9,645 nucleotides of DNA from Methanosarcinaceae archaeon (GCA_017613335.1 JAGAEB010000160.1:1-9645), one strand, 5' to 3'; shown: positions 1 to 7,101, counted from the stretch's first letter. Notes: generated from the sequence alone by a model not told the origin. Numbers and translations: made by a program.

Positions 1-503
1 AATTTCATCATATCAAAAAGGTTAATTGTTTTTACATTGAAAACGTTTGCGACTTCAGGAATCTTGGCCATTTTAGAGGGATTTTTCTGATCAAATGAAT
101 TGTGACCTTTTTCAAATGTGACAAGCGTATATCCGTAAGCGGCCGAAGCTGCAATCAGCCAGGCATCTGCAACATCATTTTTTGCCCATTCTGCCAACGA
201 GTTTTGCTGATAACTTTTGTTTTCGTTCAGGTAATCCATATTGTGTGAATAGATCGCCAGAATATTCTGATCGCGGTGGTCGAGGATCCGCTCTTTCGGA
301 AGAGAGCGCACCCATTGTGTCAGGTCGTCTTCTTCGTTTGTATTCAGGAGTTCATCTCTGACTTTGTCAAGGAGGATGACGGAACCGTTGTTTATGTTTT
401 CTTTCATCAGTTTCCAAAACCGGGGCGCAATCTCAAATGGATAATATTTATTGAAAGGTTCGATCAGTGAATTCGAATCAATCAGAAATTTTTCGGAATT
501 CAT
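1..503 (-). CDS. DUF4411 PIN-like nuclease, putative toxin (C-terminus cut by window edge)
   Basis: The visible 167 codons read from an ATG at 503 off the left edge; judged from the family's usual length, only a few residues are missing. The N-terminus (FLIDSNSLIEP), an early YYPFEIAPRFW block, VRDELL, then NDVADAWLIAASAAYG and TLVTFE, followed by KIPEVANVF near the end, match the order of blocks I know for DUF4411, a PIN-domain-like family. Candidate metal-binding acids are D9, E51, D110 and D113; E131 sits where PIN proteins usually have a second TxD aspartate. PIN proteins are Mg/Mn-dependent ribonucleases and often toxins, so an RNase toxin role is inferred, not shown. Its ATG overlaps the stop of the Xre/ImmA gene as ATGA (500-503), implying translational coupling and a single transcript. 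Family assignment is firm; toxicity is inference. Confidence 0.85.
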   Translation of the reverse strand, partial: MNSEKFLIDSNSLIEPFNKYYPFEIAPRFWKLMKENINNGSVILLDKVRDELLNTNEEDDLTQWVRSLPKERILDHRDQNILAIYSHNMDYLNENKSYQQNSLAEWAKNDVADAWLIAASAAYGYTLVTFEKGHNSFDQKNPSKMAKIPEVANVFNVKTINLFDMMK

Positions 504-1699
504 TGACGATCACTTTCCGAAAGACTGATGAGATTCCCGAATGTGTGCCGGTTCGTATTCGTCAGATGAAATGCATCCGTGTAGGATGTTGTTCCCTCGG
601 ATACACTTTCAGAAAGCATTTTCAGGAAACGCTGATCGTTGTAACTTTTAAGGTTTGTATAATAATTCCCGCCGCCGGGCGTTTTTTCCTGAGAATTGCA
701 ATAAGCATCGGCTGCGTCCTGAATTATTTTATTGTAGAGAGATTTGGTGATGAATCCTTCATCCAGAGATCTTCTTGCGATGACAGATGAACTGCAGCGG
801 AATTTTTTGGCCATTTCGTCGATCTTCTGTGATATTGCTGTGTTTTCCGGGTCGTTTTCAGTAATGAGATCAGACATCTGCCCGGATTCGGAAAGCCACT
901 CTTTCAGGAAAAGGTCTTTCGGGACAAGAATCTCCGCGGCAAGAGCGTTGCAGATCGTTTCTGTTTTTGTCACTTCGGAATTTCTTTCCCATCTGTCATT
1001 ATAAAGGCTGCTTTCTCCGATACAGATGTGGGCAAATTCGTGCAGGAGAGAAAAAAGTCTGCCGTTAAATGAATCACAGGAATTGATGAAAATGAGAGGC
1101 GCATAGTCATCTGTAAGGGCAAATGCGCGGAATTCTTCGATATCAAACGGTCTTTTGGTATTATTCCCGTATTTGCCGTTCATCATGACAAAAACGCCGG
1201 CGTTGCTCATGGCGTTTCTGATCGTTCTGAAGGAGTCGTCGGAACTGCGGCATTTTCTGAACCAATCATCAGCAATCCCCAGGATCTTCCTGACGGATGC
1301 GGCAAAATCGTATATATCGGAATATGAAACATTTCTGAAAGATCCGACAAAAGAAACCTGTGGCGCATCTTCATAGATCAGACGGTCACGCAGCCACTCC
1401 TGAACCATTTCCATCAGATGGATCGTGTTGAGAAGGTTTCTGCCGGGATTTTTCAGTTCAAGGCTGTTGATTGTCCGGAAGTTCAGAAGCTTTCTGTTTT
1501 CAGCCGGCGGATGCGTCAAAAAGAAATAGCCGAGCGGAATCCCTGTTTTTTTGCTCATTTCTTCAATCTGAGAGAATGTTGGTTTCTTTTTTCCGCTGCG
1601 CCAGGCCTGCAGTTTCTCACAGACATCTTCCGGAAAAGATGCGGACTGTCCGCACAGCCACTCAAGGATCTCATCGGATATGTTCACATAAATGATCAT
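500..1699 (-). CDS. Xre/ImmA-IrrE-type HTH and zinc metallopeptidase, putative antitoxin/regulator
   Basis: A 399-residue protein. An N-terminal segment (about residues 8-62) resembles a divergent Xre-type helix-turn-helix (LQAWRSGKKKPTFSQIEEMSKKTGIPLGYFF). The centre carries an ImmA/IrrE-like peptidase: HEFAH with zinc-ligand candidates H220 and H224, catalytic E221, and a downstream ETICNALAAEILVP block supplying the third ligand, probably E248. About 150 further residues follow with no motif I recognise. ImmA-type enzymes cleave repressor-like proteins; in fused Xre-ImmA forms the HTH usually binds its own promoter. I chose the ATG at 1699 because AGGGGAA lies just upstream; a longer in-frame reading begins with TTG at 1723 and has no clear ribosome site. 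The gene overlaps the DUF4411 gene by 4 nt. The pair fits a toxin-antitoxin or stress-response module, but which partner neutralises which is not visible. Confidence 0.87.
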   Translation of the reverse strand: MIIYVNISDEILEWLCGQSASFPEDVCEKLQAWRSGKKKPTFSQIEEMSKKTGIPLGYFFLTHPPAENRKLLNFRTINSLELKNPGRNLLNTIHLMEMVQEWLRDRLIYEDAPQVSFVGSFRNVSYSDIYDFAASVRKILGIADDWFRKCRSSDDSFRTIRNAMSNAGVFVMMNGKYGNNTKRPFDIEEFRAFALTDDYAPLIFINSCDSFNGRLFSLLHEFAHICIGESSLYNDRWERNSEVTKTETICNALAAEILVPKDLFLKEWLSESGQMSDLITENDPENTAISQKIDEMAKKFRCSSSVIARRSLDEGFITKSLYNKIIQDAADAYCNSQEKTPGGGNYYTNLKSYNDQRFLKMLSESVSEGTTSYTDAFHLTNTNRHTFGNLISLSESDRQ

Positions 1700-1815
1700 G
1701 GAAATTCCCCTGTTGACAGACAATGATGAACGTTCTCAATCAGGCTTAACCCGACAATCAGGAGATTTTCTGCATCGACCTGAATCATCGGTTATTCTGA
1801 AAAGTCAGCACATAA

Positions 1816-1851
1816 CGTGTATATTCTTATAATATATATAATGATGACACG
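1816..1851 (-). promoter_or_regulatory. Probable promoter of the Xre/ImmA-DUF4411 operon
   Basis: An AT-only core at 1824-1842 (reads ATTATATATATTATAAG on the minus strand) could be a TATA element; transcription would start near 1800, giving a leader of about 100 nt. Short inverted arms cgtgt (1816-1820) and acacg (1847-1851) bracket the AT core and could be an operator for the HTH protein, but five-base arms can arise by chance. The rest of 1724-1912 holds no gene. Confidence 0.4.
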
Positions 1852-1912
1852 CATTAGAATACAGAATGCAGAATAATCTTTTCGGGCTTAAATGTCAGCA
1901 GTAAAAATGAAG

Positions 1913-1986
1913 CGGGCCCGAAGGGATTTGAACCCCCGACCGATAGATTAAGAGTCTACCGCTCTGCCTGACTAAGCCACGGGCCC
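1913..1986 (-). tRNA. tRNA-Lys (anticodon CUU)
   Basis: The minus strand folds into a complete 74-nt cloverleaf. The acceptor stem is GGGCCCG/CGGGCCC with discriminator G. The D arm is GCTT/GAGC with a 9-nt loop, the anticodon stem GTAGA/TCTAT, and the anticodon loop CTCTTAA, giving anticodon CTT (reads AAG, lysine). The variable loop has 5 nt, and the T arm GGGGG/CCCTT (two G-U pairs) carries loop TTCAAAT. CCA is not encoded. There is no intron. A run of five T on the minus strand (1903-1907) follows the 3' end and may terminate transcription. Confidence 0.97.
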
Positions 1987-2044
1987 ATGAAACAGATTGC
2001 TCTGACAGCACATGATGCGTGAGAACGAGAGATAGAAAGCGTAA

Positions 2045-2060
2045 AATTATATTTAAATAT
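2045..2060 (-). promoter_or_regulatory. Probable TATA element for tRNA-Lys
   Basis: An AT-rich block reading ATATTTAAATATAAT on the minus strand lies about 60-70 nt before the mature tRNA 5' end. A TATA box here would start a transcript with a leader of roughly 40 nt that RNase P removes. It is the only AT-rich block between the TRAM terminator and the tRNA. Confidence 0.4.
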
Positions 2061-2123
2061 TTGGGTATTTCCGGAAGTGCCGCTTTCGTATTTACAGGAC
2101 CCGGGCATCTGTTTTTCAGAGAT

Positions 2124-2159
2124 AAAAATGCCCGGATGCGGCGCGCGGCCGTATCCGGG
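2124..2159 (-). terminator. Intrinsic-type terminator after the TRAM gene
   Basis: The arms 2131-2142 and 2148-2159 form a 12-bp GC-rich stem with one G-U pair and a 5-nt loop. On the minus strand it is followed by CATTTTTATC, whose five T lie at 2124-2128. It sits 50 nt past the TRAM stop and separates that gene from tRNA-Lys. Confidence 0.7.
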
Positions 2160-2209
2160 TTTCCGTATTACAGACATCCGTCCGGACCGGAAAGAAATGA
2201 CAGAAAGGA

Positions 2210-2449
2210 TCATTCGTCGACGACGCAGGCGAAAGCGTATTTCGGGAGGACCCTCTGGATCCTGACTGTGACTTCTTCGCCTGCCGCAGTGTCCGGAACG
2301 AAGATGACATAGCCTTCGATACGGGCGATGCCGTCACCTTTTTCTGCGATATTTTCAATTTTCACGGTATAGGTCTTGCCTTCAGAAACCGGAGCCTTGA
2401 CTTCATTTGCGTTATTGTTATTGAATATGGGTTTTTTGCTGCTGAACAT
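2210..2449 (-). CDS. Small TRAM-domain protein, likely RNA-binding/chaperone
   Basis: A 79-residue protein: a Ser/Lys/Asn-rich tail of about 18 residues followed by one TRAM domain (about 20-79), a small OB-like beta barrel that binds RNA. The diagnostic core is IAEKGDGIARIEGYVIFVPD, then AAGEEVTVRIQRVLPKYAFA. Stand-alone TRAM proteins of this size are typical of euryarchaea, where some methanogen members are reported to act as cold-shock-like RNA chaperones; applying that role here is inference. The ATG at 2449 is preceded by AGGTAGAT as ribosome site. The gene is monocistronic: its own promoter lies about 195 nt upstream and a strong hairpin terminator follows. The NNNNAN run near the N-terminus is probably a disordered tail. 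Confidence 0.92.
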   Translation of the reverse strand: MFSSKKPIFNNNNANEVKAPVSEGKTYTVKIENIAEKGDGIARIEGYVIFVPDTAAGEEVTVRIQRVLPKYAFACVVDE

Positions 2450-2456
2450 AATATCT

Positions 2457-2475
2457 ACCTGTTTATTTATCAGGT
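2457..2475 (-). promoter_or_regulatory. Possible hairpin masking the TRAM ribosome site
   Basis: Just upstream of the TRAM start, ACCTG (2471-2475) can pair with CAGGT (2457-2461) around a 9-nt AT loop, covering the AGGT ribosome site. The stem has only five pairs, so it would be weak and temperature-dependent at most. No test of folding was possible. Confidence 0.3.
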
Positions 2476-2641
2476 CATGAAAAAGAACATCAATGCTTCC
2501 CGGTTCTTCGAATACCGAATCGCCGGATTCTTTTTCTTCCCCGGTAACCCATTTATGAGAGACGACCCGACGACCGGAAAGACAGAAAAAAATCAGAGAT
2601 TGATCTCAGATAAACCGGCTGTTATTAATAATGCACGTCAA

Positions 2642-2657
2642 TATATAAACTTTTCAC
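2642..2657 (-). promoter_or_regulatory. BRE/TATA promoter of the TRAM gene
   Basis: The minus strand reads GTGAAAAG followed directly by TTTATATA (2642-2649), a near-consensus archaeal BRE plus TATA box. Transcription should begin about 25 nt downstream, near 2618, giving a leader of about 170 nt before the TRAM ATG. That is long for an archaeal mRNA and leaves room for post-transcriptional control. Confidence 0.7.
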
Positions 2658-2750
2658 AGAGGAGGACCGACGGAACAATTGATTCAAAAAACAACATCGG
2701 ATGGTGCAGTCTGAAAACGGCTGACTGCGAAGAGGACGGACGGCAGAAAA

Positions 2751-2815
2751 AGAAAGGACAGACAAAAAGGACAGACAAAAAGGACAGACAAAAAGGACAG
2801 ACAAAAAGGACAGAC
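2751..2815 (+). repeat. 13-nt tandem repeat, five copies
   Basis: The unit aaaaaggacagac occurs at 2764, 2777, 2790 and 2803 without change, preceded by a one-mismatch copy at 2751. The array sits in a strand-asymmetric stretch (about 2732-2870) with a single T on the plus strand. Because 13 is not a multiple of three, translation cycles through all frames, and the lack of T removes stop codons. Open frames across it on either strand are therefore artefacts of composition. The rest of 2450-2994 holds the TRAM leader and promoter and the NOG1 promoter; I see no gene there. Confidence 0.93.
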
Positions 2816-2894
2816 AGAAAGAAAAGAAAGGGCAGATGGCAGAAAAAAAAGGAAGGACAGGCGGAAAACATCAGGCGACCGTTCCGTGAATGTG

Positions 2895-2906
2895 AAAGTT
2901 AATATA
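2895..2906 (+). promoter_or_regulatory. Probable TATA element of the NOG1-trm5 operon
   Basis: The block agtgaatgtgaaagttaata-like in character ends in gttaatatac (2897-2906), about 90 nt before the NOG1 start. It is preceded by a purine-rich gaaa that could act as BRE. It is the best TATA candidate between the tandem repeat and the gene. Confidence 0.4.
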
Positions 2907-2994
2907 CGGCTGTGCAATTGAAACGCTCAGAACCGATAAAGAACAGCAGTCAGACGAACATCTGCCTGAGGATGAAGATCAGGAGAGTCTTATC

Positions 2995-3993
2995 ATGATT
3001 TTTGAAAAAATTAAAACCATTCCGACATCGGAAGAACTGCTCGACAAATCATTCAGAAGAGCGACGCGCGCGATGGCCGGAAAAGAGATCACGGGGCCGG
3101 TTTCCAGAAGAGAAGCCAATGAATCGATGCTTCTGACGGCGGCCAATATTCTGACAGACAATCTGACGAACATCACGAAAATGTTTCCGTCGATCGATTC
3201 GCTCCCGCCTTTCTATTATGATCTGGCGGAAATCCTCGTGGGCACGGAGAAACTGAAAGCTTCGCTCAGCCGTGTCGACTGGGCCGCCCGGAAGATCCAT
3301 GATCTGGCCAGGGATCACGTCGGAAAAATGAGAGAAGGAAAACAGCTGCCGGAACAGATCAGGAAAGAAGCTTTCGGCCGCATCAGCTCCATCATCTACG
3401 GTCTCGACAAGGATCTGCTCGTCCTCAATGAAGCCAGAAACGTTCTCCGGAAACTGCCGGATGTCAGAGACGAGCCGACGGTCATCGTCGCCGGTTATCC
3501 GAATGTCGGAAAATCGAGCTTCGTCGCCCGCGTGACGACGGCTGCGCCTGAGATCGCGCCGTATCCGTTCACCACGAAAGGCCTGACGATCGGCCACCTT
3601 GAAAGAAACGGTGTCCGTTACCAGATCATGGACACGCCCGGTCTTCTCGACAGACCCATGAGCGACAGAAACGACATCGAACTCCACGCGATCACCGCGC
3701 TCAAACGTCTTGATGCGATCGTCCTCATCCTGATCGACCCGAGCGAAAGCTGCGGCTATGCTCTTGAAGACCAGAGGCATCTGGCAGAAGAGATTAAAAC
3801 AGAGTTCGGCCTCCCTGTCGTCATTGCCGAAAACAAGGCCGACCGCGACGAGTTCATGAAACAGGACGACATCGGATTCACGATCTCCACGCTGACCGGC
3901 GAAGGCGTCGACGCACTCACGGACCATCTCATCAGCCTGTTTCCGGAACGGAAGCCGGATTATGTTCAGCCGCCGCTGAGAGACGGTTTCTGA
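2995..3993 (+). CDS. NOG1-family GTPase (archaeal, ribosome biogenesis)
   Basis: A 332-residue protein. Residues 1-155 are the helical N-terminal domain of NOG1 (MIFEKIKTIPTSEELLDKSF onward; the VDWAARKIHDLARDHVG region is typical). The G domain follows: G1 GYPNVGKSS at 167-175, G2 in PFTTKG at 191-196, G3 DTPG at 213-216, G4 NKAD at 280-283 and G5 near STLTGEG at 298. The protein ends soon after the G domain, as archaeal forms do; eukaryotic NOG1 adds a long C-terminus for 60S assembly. The role in large-subunit biogenesis is taken from the family. The ATG follows AGGAGAGT. Trm5 lies 29 nt downstream on the same strand, so the two are probably co-transcribed. Confidence 0.95.
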   Translation: MIFEKIKTIPTSEELLDKSFRRATRAMAGKEITGPVSRREANESMLLTAANILTDNLTNITKMFPSIDSLPPFYYDLAEILVGTEKLKASLSRVDWAARKIHDLARDHVGKMREGKQLPEQIRKEAFGRISSIIYGLDKDLLVLNEARNVLRKLPDVRDEPTVIVAGYPNVGKSSFVARVTTAAPEIAPYPFTTKGLTIGHLERNGVRYQIMDTPGLLDRPMSDRNDIELHAITALKRLDAIVLILIDPSESCGYALEDQRHLAEEIKTEFGLPVVIAENKADRDEFMKQDDIGFTISTLTGEGVDALTDHLISLFPERKPDYVQPPLRDGF

Positions 3994-4022
3994 AAAAACG
4001 GAAAAATTCCCGGGTGACTGCA

Positions 4023-5114
4023 ATGACGAATGATGCCGGACCGGAAAAGATCATCTGTCCGTCTCTGAGATTCTATAAAAAAGCAGGCGAAGCTGTCCGC
4101 CGCCTCCTTGATGAGAAAGACCTCATCGACCGCCGCGGAAAACCGTATTCAGACGACACATTCCTGTGCCTTCCGCTCACAGAGGATCCGGATGACGAGA
4201 CGATCAGGAAGATCGAAGAATACGTCCGTGAAACAGCAGACAGATACGGCATATCACCGGATCCCGGAGCCCCGGAAAGGATCGTTCAGACAGGTCCCGA
4301 TGCTTTTGAAGCCCGCCCCGAAGAACTGACCGTTGAAAAGATCCTGGGATATTCACCGGCTTATGAGATGATCGGCGACATTGCCGTCATCGACGGAAAA
4401 GATGCGGAAAACGCCGCAGGCATCGCAGAAGCGATCCTCAGGGTCCATCCCGCGATCCGGACCGTCCTTCTCTCGGAAGGACCCGTCAAAGGCGAATTCA
4501 GGACGAGAGACCTCAGATTCATCGCCGGCATCGAAAAGACAGAGACGCTTCACAAAGAATACGGCTGCAGATACAACATCGATCTCGGAAAAGCCTATTT
4601 CACGCAGAGGCTTTCAACGGAACGCGCCCGCATCCTTTCCCTGATCCGCAAAGGCGACTTCGTCGTCGATATGTTCGCCGGCGTCGGTCCGTACAGCATC
4701 CTCATCGCCAAACGCGCCGGACCGGAAACAGTCATCGCCAACGACAAAAATCCGGACGCCGTCCGTCTGCTGAAACAGAACATCGAAGAAAACAGAGTCA
4801 GGAACATCATCCCCCTCGAAGAAGATGCCAAAGATCTCGGAGAGCGCTATGCCGGAAAAGCCGACCACGTCCTCATGAATCTCCCTCACAACGCCTGCGA
4901 CTTCCTCGATACCGCCGTCACGATCGCAAAACCCGGCGGCGTGATCCACTATTACGCCATGACCGAAGAACACGATCTTTTTGACGGATCGGTCGAACTC
5001 ATCAGAAAAGCCGCCGCAAGGCAGGGAAGAGAGATCGAAGTCCTCGGAAAACGCGCCGTCAGATCCTATGCGCCGCATCAGTACAACATCTGCCTTGATG
5101 TAAAGATCCTGTGA
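4023..5114 (+). CDS. trm5: tRNA (guanine37-N1)-methyltransferase Trm5
   Basis: A 363-residue SAM-dependent enzyme that makes m1G37 next to the anticodon, which guards against +1 frameshifting. Residues about 10-75 form the poorly conserved N-terminal domain. The ILGYSPAYEMIGDIAVID block (106-123) begins the second domain, and YFTQRLSTER at 192-201 is the family signature ahead of the Rossmann fold. SAM motif I is VVDMFAGVGPYS (214-225), motif II VIANDKNP, and NLPH at 286-289 is the catalytic-loop motif. I start at the ATG at 4023 because GGTGA (4013-4017) is an ideal ribosome site five bases ahead; the GTG at 4014 lies inside that site. The length fits the Trm5b type, though wyosine-pathway relatives (Taw22/Trm5a) are not fully excluded. 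It is the second gene of the NOG1 operon. Confidence 0.93.
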   Translation: MTNDAGPEKIICPSLRFYKKAGEAVRRLLDEKDLIDRRGKPYSDDTFLCLPLTEDPDDETIRKIEEYVRETADRYGISPDPGAPERIVQTGPDAFEARPEELTVEKILGYSPAYEMIGDIAVIDGKDAENAAGIAEAILRVHPAIRTVLLSEGPVKGEFRTRDLRFIAGIEKTETLHKEYGCRYNIDLGKAYFTQRLSTERARILSLIRKGDFVVDMFAGVGPYSILIAKRAGPETVIANDKNPDAVRLLKQNIEENRVRNIIPLEEDAKDLGERYAGKADHVLMNLPHNACDFLDTAVTIAKPGGVIHYYAMTEEHDLFDGSVELIRKAAARQGREIEVLGKRAVRSYAPHQYNICLDVKIL

Positions 5115-5156
5115 ACCGGACAGGCTATCACTTTTTTGATGCCCGGGAAAAAAATG

Positions 5157-5195
5157 AAAAAAGATCAGAAACCAAAAAAGGTTCTGATCTTTTTA
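5157..5195. terminator. Bidirectional intrinsic-type terminator
   Basis: The arms gatcagaaacc and ggttctgatc pair around an AAAAAA loop, with one bulged A. Flanking A and T runs extend the stem and give U-rich tails in both directions. It lies between the convergent trm5 and ABC ATPase genes and can serve both. Confidence 0.8.
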
Positions 5196-5289
5196 TTCTG
5201 CCTGCACATAATATGTGTTTGTTTATATCATATTTTCGGGAACTGATTCCGGGAACAGATTTTCGGAGGCAGATCAACGGAAAACCTGT

Positions 5290-6066
5290 TCAGAGAACTT
5301 TTGACAGGAAATCTTTGAGACGCGGAGACTGCGGATTTGAGAAGAATTCTTCGGGCGTGTTTTCTTCGAGGATGACACCTTCACTGAAGAAGAGAACACG
5401 TGAAGAGACTTCTCTGGCAAAGCCCATTTCGTGCGTGACGACGATCATCGTCATGCCGCCCTCAGCGAGTTCTTTGATCAGGCTCAGGACTTCGCCGACC
5501 ATTTCCGGATCGAGCGCGGATGTGGCTTCATCGAAGAGCATGACGTCCGGATTCATGGCAAGCGCGCGGATGATCGCGATGCGCTGCTGCTGGCCGCCCG
5601 AGAGCTGCGGCGGATGGGCATCGGCTTTGTCCGAAAGGCCGATCCTTTTGAGGAGTTCGTCGGCTTTGGCGGAAGCCTCCTCTTTTGTCATGAGGCCGAG
5701 TTTCGTCGGCGCGAGCATGATGTTCTGTTTGACGGTCATGTTCGGGAACAGATTGAAATGCTGGAAGACCATGCCGATCTTCTGACGGACTTTTGTGACA
5801 TCGACAGATTTGGAAGTGATGTCAGTTCCCTCAAACAGGATCGTTCCGGAAGTCGGTGTTTCAAGGAGATTGATCGACCGCAGGAATGTGGATTTGCCGC
5901 ACCCGGACGGACCGATCACGGCAATGACTTCGCCTTCACGGATCGTGACGGAAATGCCTTTTAAGACTTCGTGTTCGCCGAACGATTTGTGAAGATCCTG
6001 CACTTCGATCATGACTTTTCCGGAATTTCCGGCGTCTGCGGCTTTTTCTGTATTATCTTGTTTCAT
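5290..6066 (-). CDS. Polar amino acid ABC transporter, ATP-binding protein
   Basis: A 258-residue cytoplasmic ATPase of the GlnQ/HisP/ArtP type that powers amino acid uptake. Every nucleotide-binding motif is intact: Walker A GPSGCGKST (52-60), Q-loop Q102 in FQHFNLFP, signature LSGGQQQR (155-162), Walker B VMLFDE (175-180) with DEATSALDPE, and the switch histidine in THEMGFARE (H212). About 18 polar residues precede MIEVQDLHKSFG, where most family members begin. I nevertheless keep the ATG at 6066, since AGGAGG lies nine bases ahead of it, within the last codons of the permease gene. The two genes overlap by 14 nt and must be translated together. Substrate cannot be read from the ATPase. Confidence 0.95.
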   Translation of the reverse strand: MKQDNTEKAADAGNSGKVMIEVQDLHKSFGEHEVLKGISVTIREGEVIAVIGPSGCGKSTFLRSINLLETPTSGTILFEGTDITSKSVDVTKVRQKIGMVFQHFNLFPNMTVKQNIMLAPTKLGLMTKEEASAKADELLKRIGLSDKADAHPPQLSGGQQQRIAIIRALAMNPDVMLFDEATSALDPEMVGEVLSLIKELAEGGMTMIVVTHEMGFAREVSSRVLFFSEGVILEENTPEEFFSNPQSPRLKDFLSKVL

Positions 6067-6994
6067 TTGCTTTCAGCCTCCTTTCCAGTTCGCCGACACA
6101 TCTCGCCAGGATCATGACGATGATGAGATAGATGAGAGCCGCACCGAAAAGCGGCATGAATGCTTCAAATGTCTGACTTCTGATGATATCGGCCGCTTTT
6201 GTGAGATCCATCAGGCCGATGTAACCGCAGATAGCCGTTTCTTTCATCAGGCTGATGAATTCGTTGCAGAGCGCCGGAAGCATGTTCCTGAATGCCTGCG
6301 GCAGGATGACGGATGTCATCGTCTGACGGATCGGCAGACCCAGACTCAGGCCGGCCTCGAACTGTCCTTTCGGAACAGCGTTGATACCGGATCTCATGAT
6401 CTCGGCGATGTAGGCGCCGGAATTGATGCCGAATGCAACGATGGCCACAAGGATCTTGTTGACATCGACCGCGCCGAAGATGACGTAGTAGATGATGAGC
6501 AGCTGGATCATCGTCGGCGTGCCGCGGATGATCGTCAGGTAAACGGAACAGATCATGTCAGGAAACTTCAGTTTTCCCGTCAGTTCATGAACAGTCCTGA
6601 TGACAGCAACGAAAGCGCCGATGATCAGACCGAGGATGACAGCGAAAACTGTGACCGTGATCGTTGTCTTCAGACCGTCGATGATATACTGATACCGTCT
6701 TTTTTCAACGAAATTCTGTTTCAGTTTGTCGGTGACCGTCATATCATCAGGACCGGAAGCGAACAGAACGGGACTGTTCCCGGTATCCTGCCCGGAAAAA
6801 TTCTTTGCCGGAACGGACGGCAGAAGACTGCCGATGTCATTTCCGGAACTGTGCAGAAGGCCGCCGGAAATGTCTTCTGCAAAAGCAGGTGACAGAGCAG
6901 AAGCAGATGCGGAAACACAGATAACGGCGGCAGAGACAACTGCTGATAAAATGAGAAGGCGGATGAATCCTTTCAGAGTTCTGTTTAATATCAT
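6053..6994 (-). CDS. Polar amino acid ABC transporter permease with N-terminal extension
   Basis: A 313-residue membrane protein of the HisM/GlnP/ArtQ type. The conserved permease begins near residue 95 with NFVEKRRYQYIIDGLKTT, then membrane segments at about 110-133, 148-172, 180-196 and 283-303. The EAA loop that contacts the ATPase is EAGLSLGLPIRQTMTSVILP (213-232). What is odd is the front: residues 1-39 look like a signal peptide (positive start, hydrophobic LLILSAVVSAAVICVSASA, AFA site), then about 55 polar, low-complexity residues. Typical relatives are about 215-230 residues and lack this. An SBP-permease fusion that has lost its binding domain could leave such a trace; that is inference. 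It has its own promoter and is coupled to the ATPase gene by overlap. Confidence 0.92.
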   Translation of the reverse strand: MILNRTLKGFIRLLILSAVVSAAVICVSASASALSPAFAEDISGGLLHSSGNDIGSLLPSVPAKNFSGQDTGNSPVLFASGPDDMTVTDKLKQNFVEKRRYQYIIDGLKTTITVTVFAVILGLIIGAFVAVIRTVHELTGKLKFPDMICSVYLTIIRGTPTMIQLLIIYYVIFGAVDVNKILVAIVAFGINSGAYIAEIMRSGINAVPKGQFEAGLSLGLPIRQTMTSVILPQAFRNMLPALCNEFISLMKETAICGYIGLMDLTKAADIIRSQTFEAFMPLFGAALIYLIIVMILARCVGELERRLKANETR

Positions 6995-7101
6995 ATTTTA
7001 CCCCGGATCAATCTGCCTGATGCGTTTTCCCCGGAAATGCCGGCGCGGAAAACAGATCAGACCATCGCCATTAAAGAGAGCGGATTAACAATAACGATAA
7101 T

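Noticed and set aside
1700..1723. TTG start eight codons upstream for the Xre/ImmA gene
   Set aside because: The ATG at 1699 has an AGGGGAA ribosome site and begins where the conserved HTH segment starts.
2477..2902. 141-codon plus-strand frame rich in Lys, Arg, Gln and Asp, and the matching Cys/Phe/Leu-rich minus-strand frames
   Set aside because: The frame exists because the tract almost lacks T and the 13-nt repeat cycles through all frames. It has no ribosome site of note, and its front overlaps the TRAM leader and promoter on the other strand.
2918..2998. 26-codon upstream frame (TTG start) whose TGA overlaps the NOG1 ATG
   Set aside because: The stop-start overlap is suggestive of coupling, but the frame has no ribosome site or conserved sequence that I can point to, and NOG1 has a good ribosome site of its own.
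4014..4022. GTG start three codons upstream for trm5
   Set aside because: The GTG is part of the GGTGA ribosome site of the ATG at 4023.
3049..4023. 324-codon minus-strand frame opposite NOG1
   Set aside because: It is a shadow of a clear GTPase gene; its translation is Arg/Asp/Phe-rich with no recognisable domain.
6011..6892. 293-codon plus-strand frame opposite the permease and ATPase genes
   Set aside because: It is antisense to two well-supported transporter genes; the His/Asp-rich composition is typical of such shadows.
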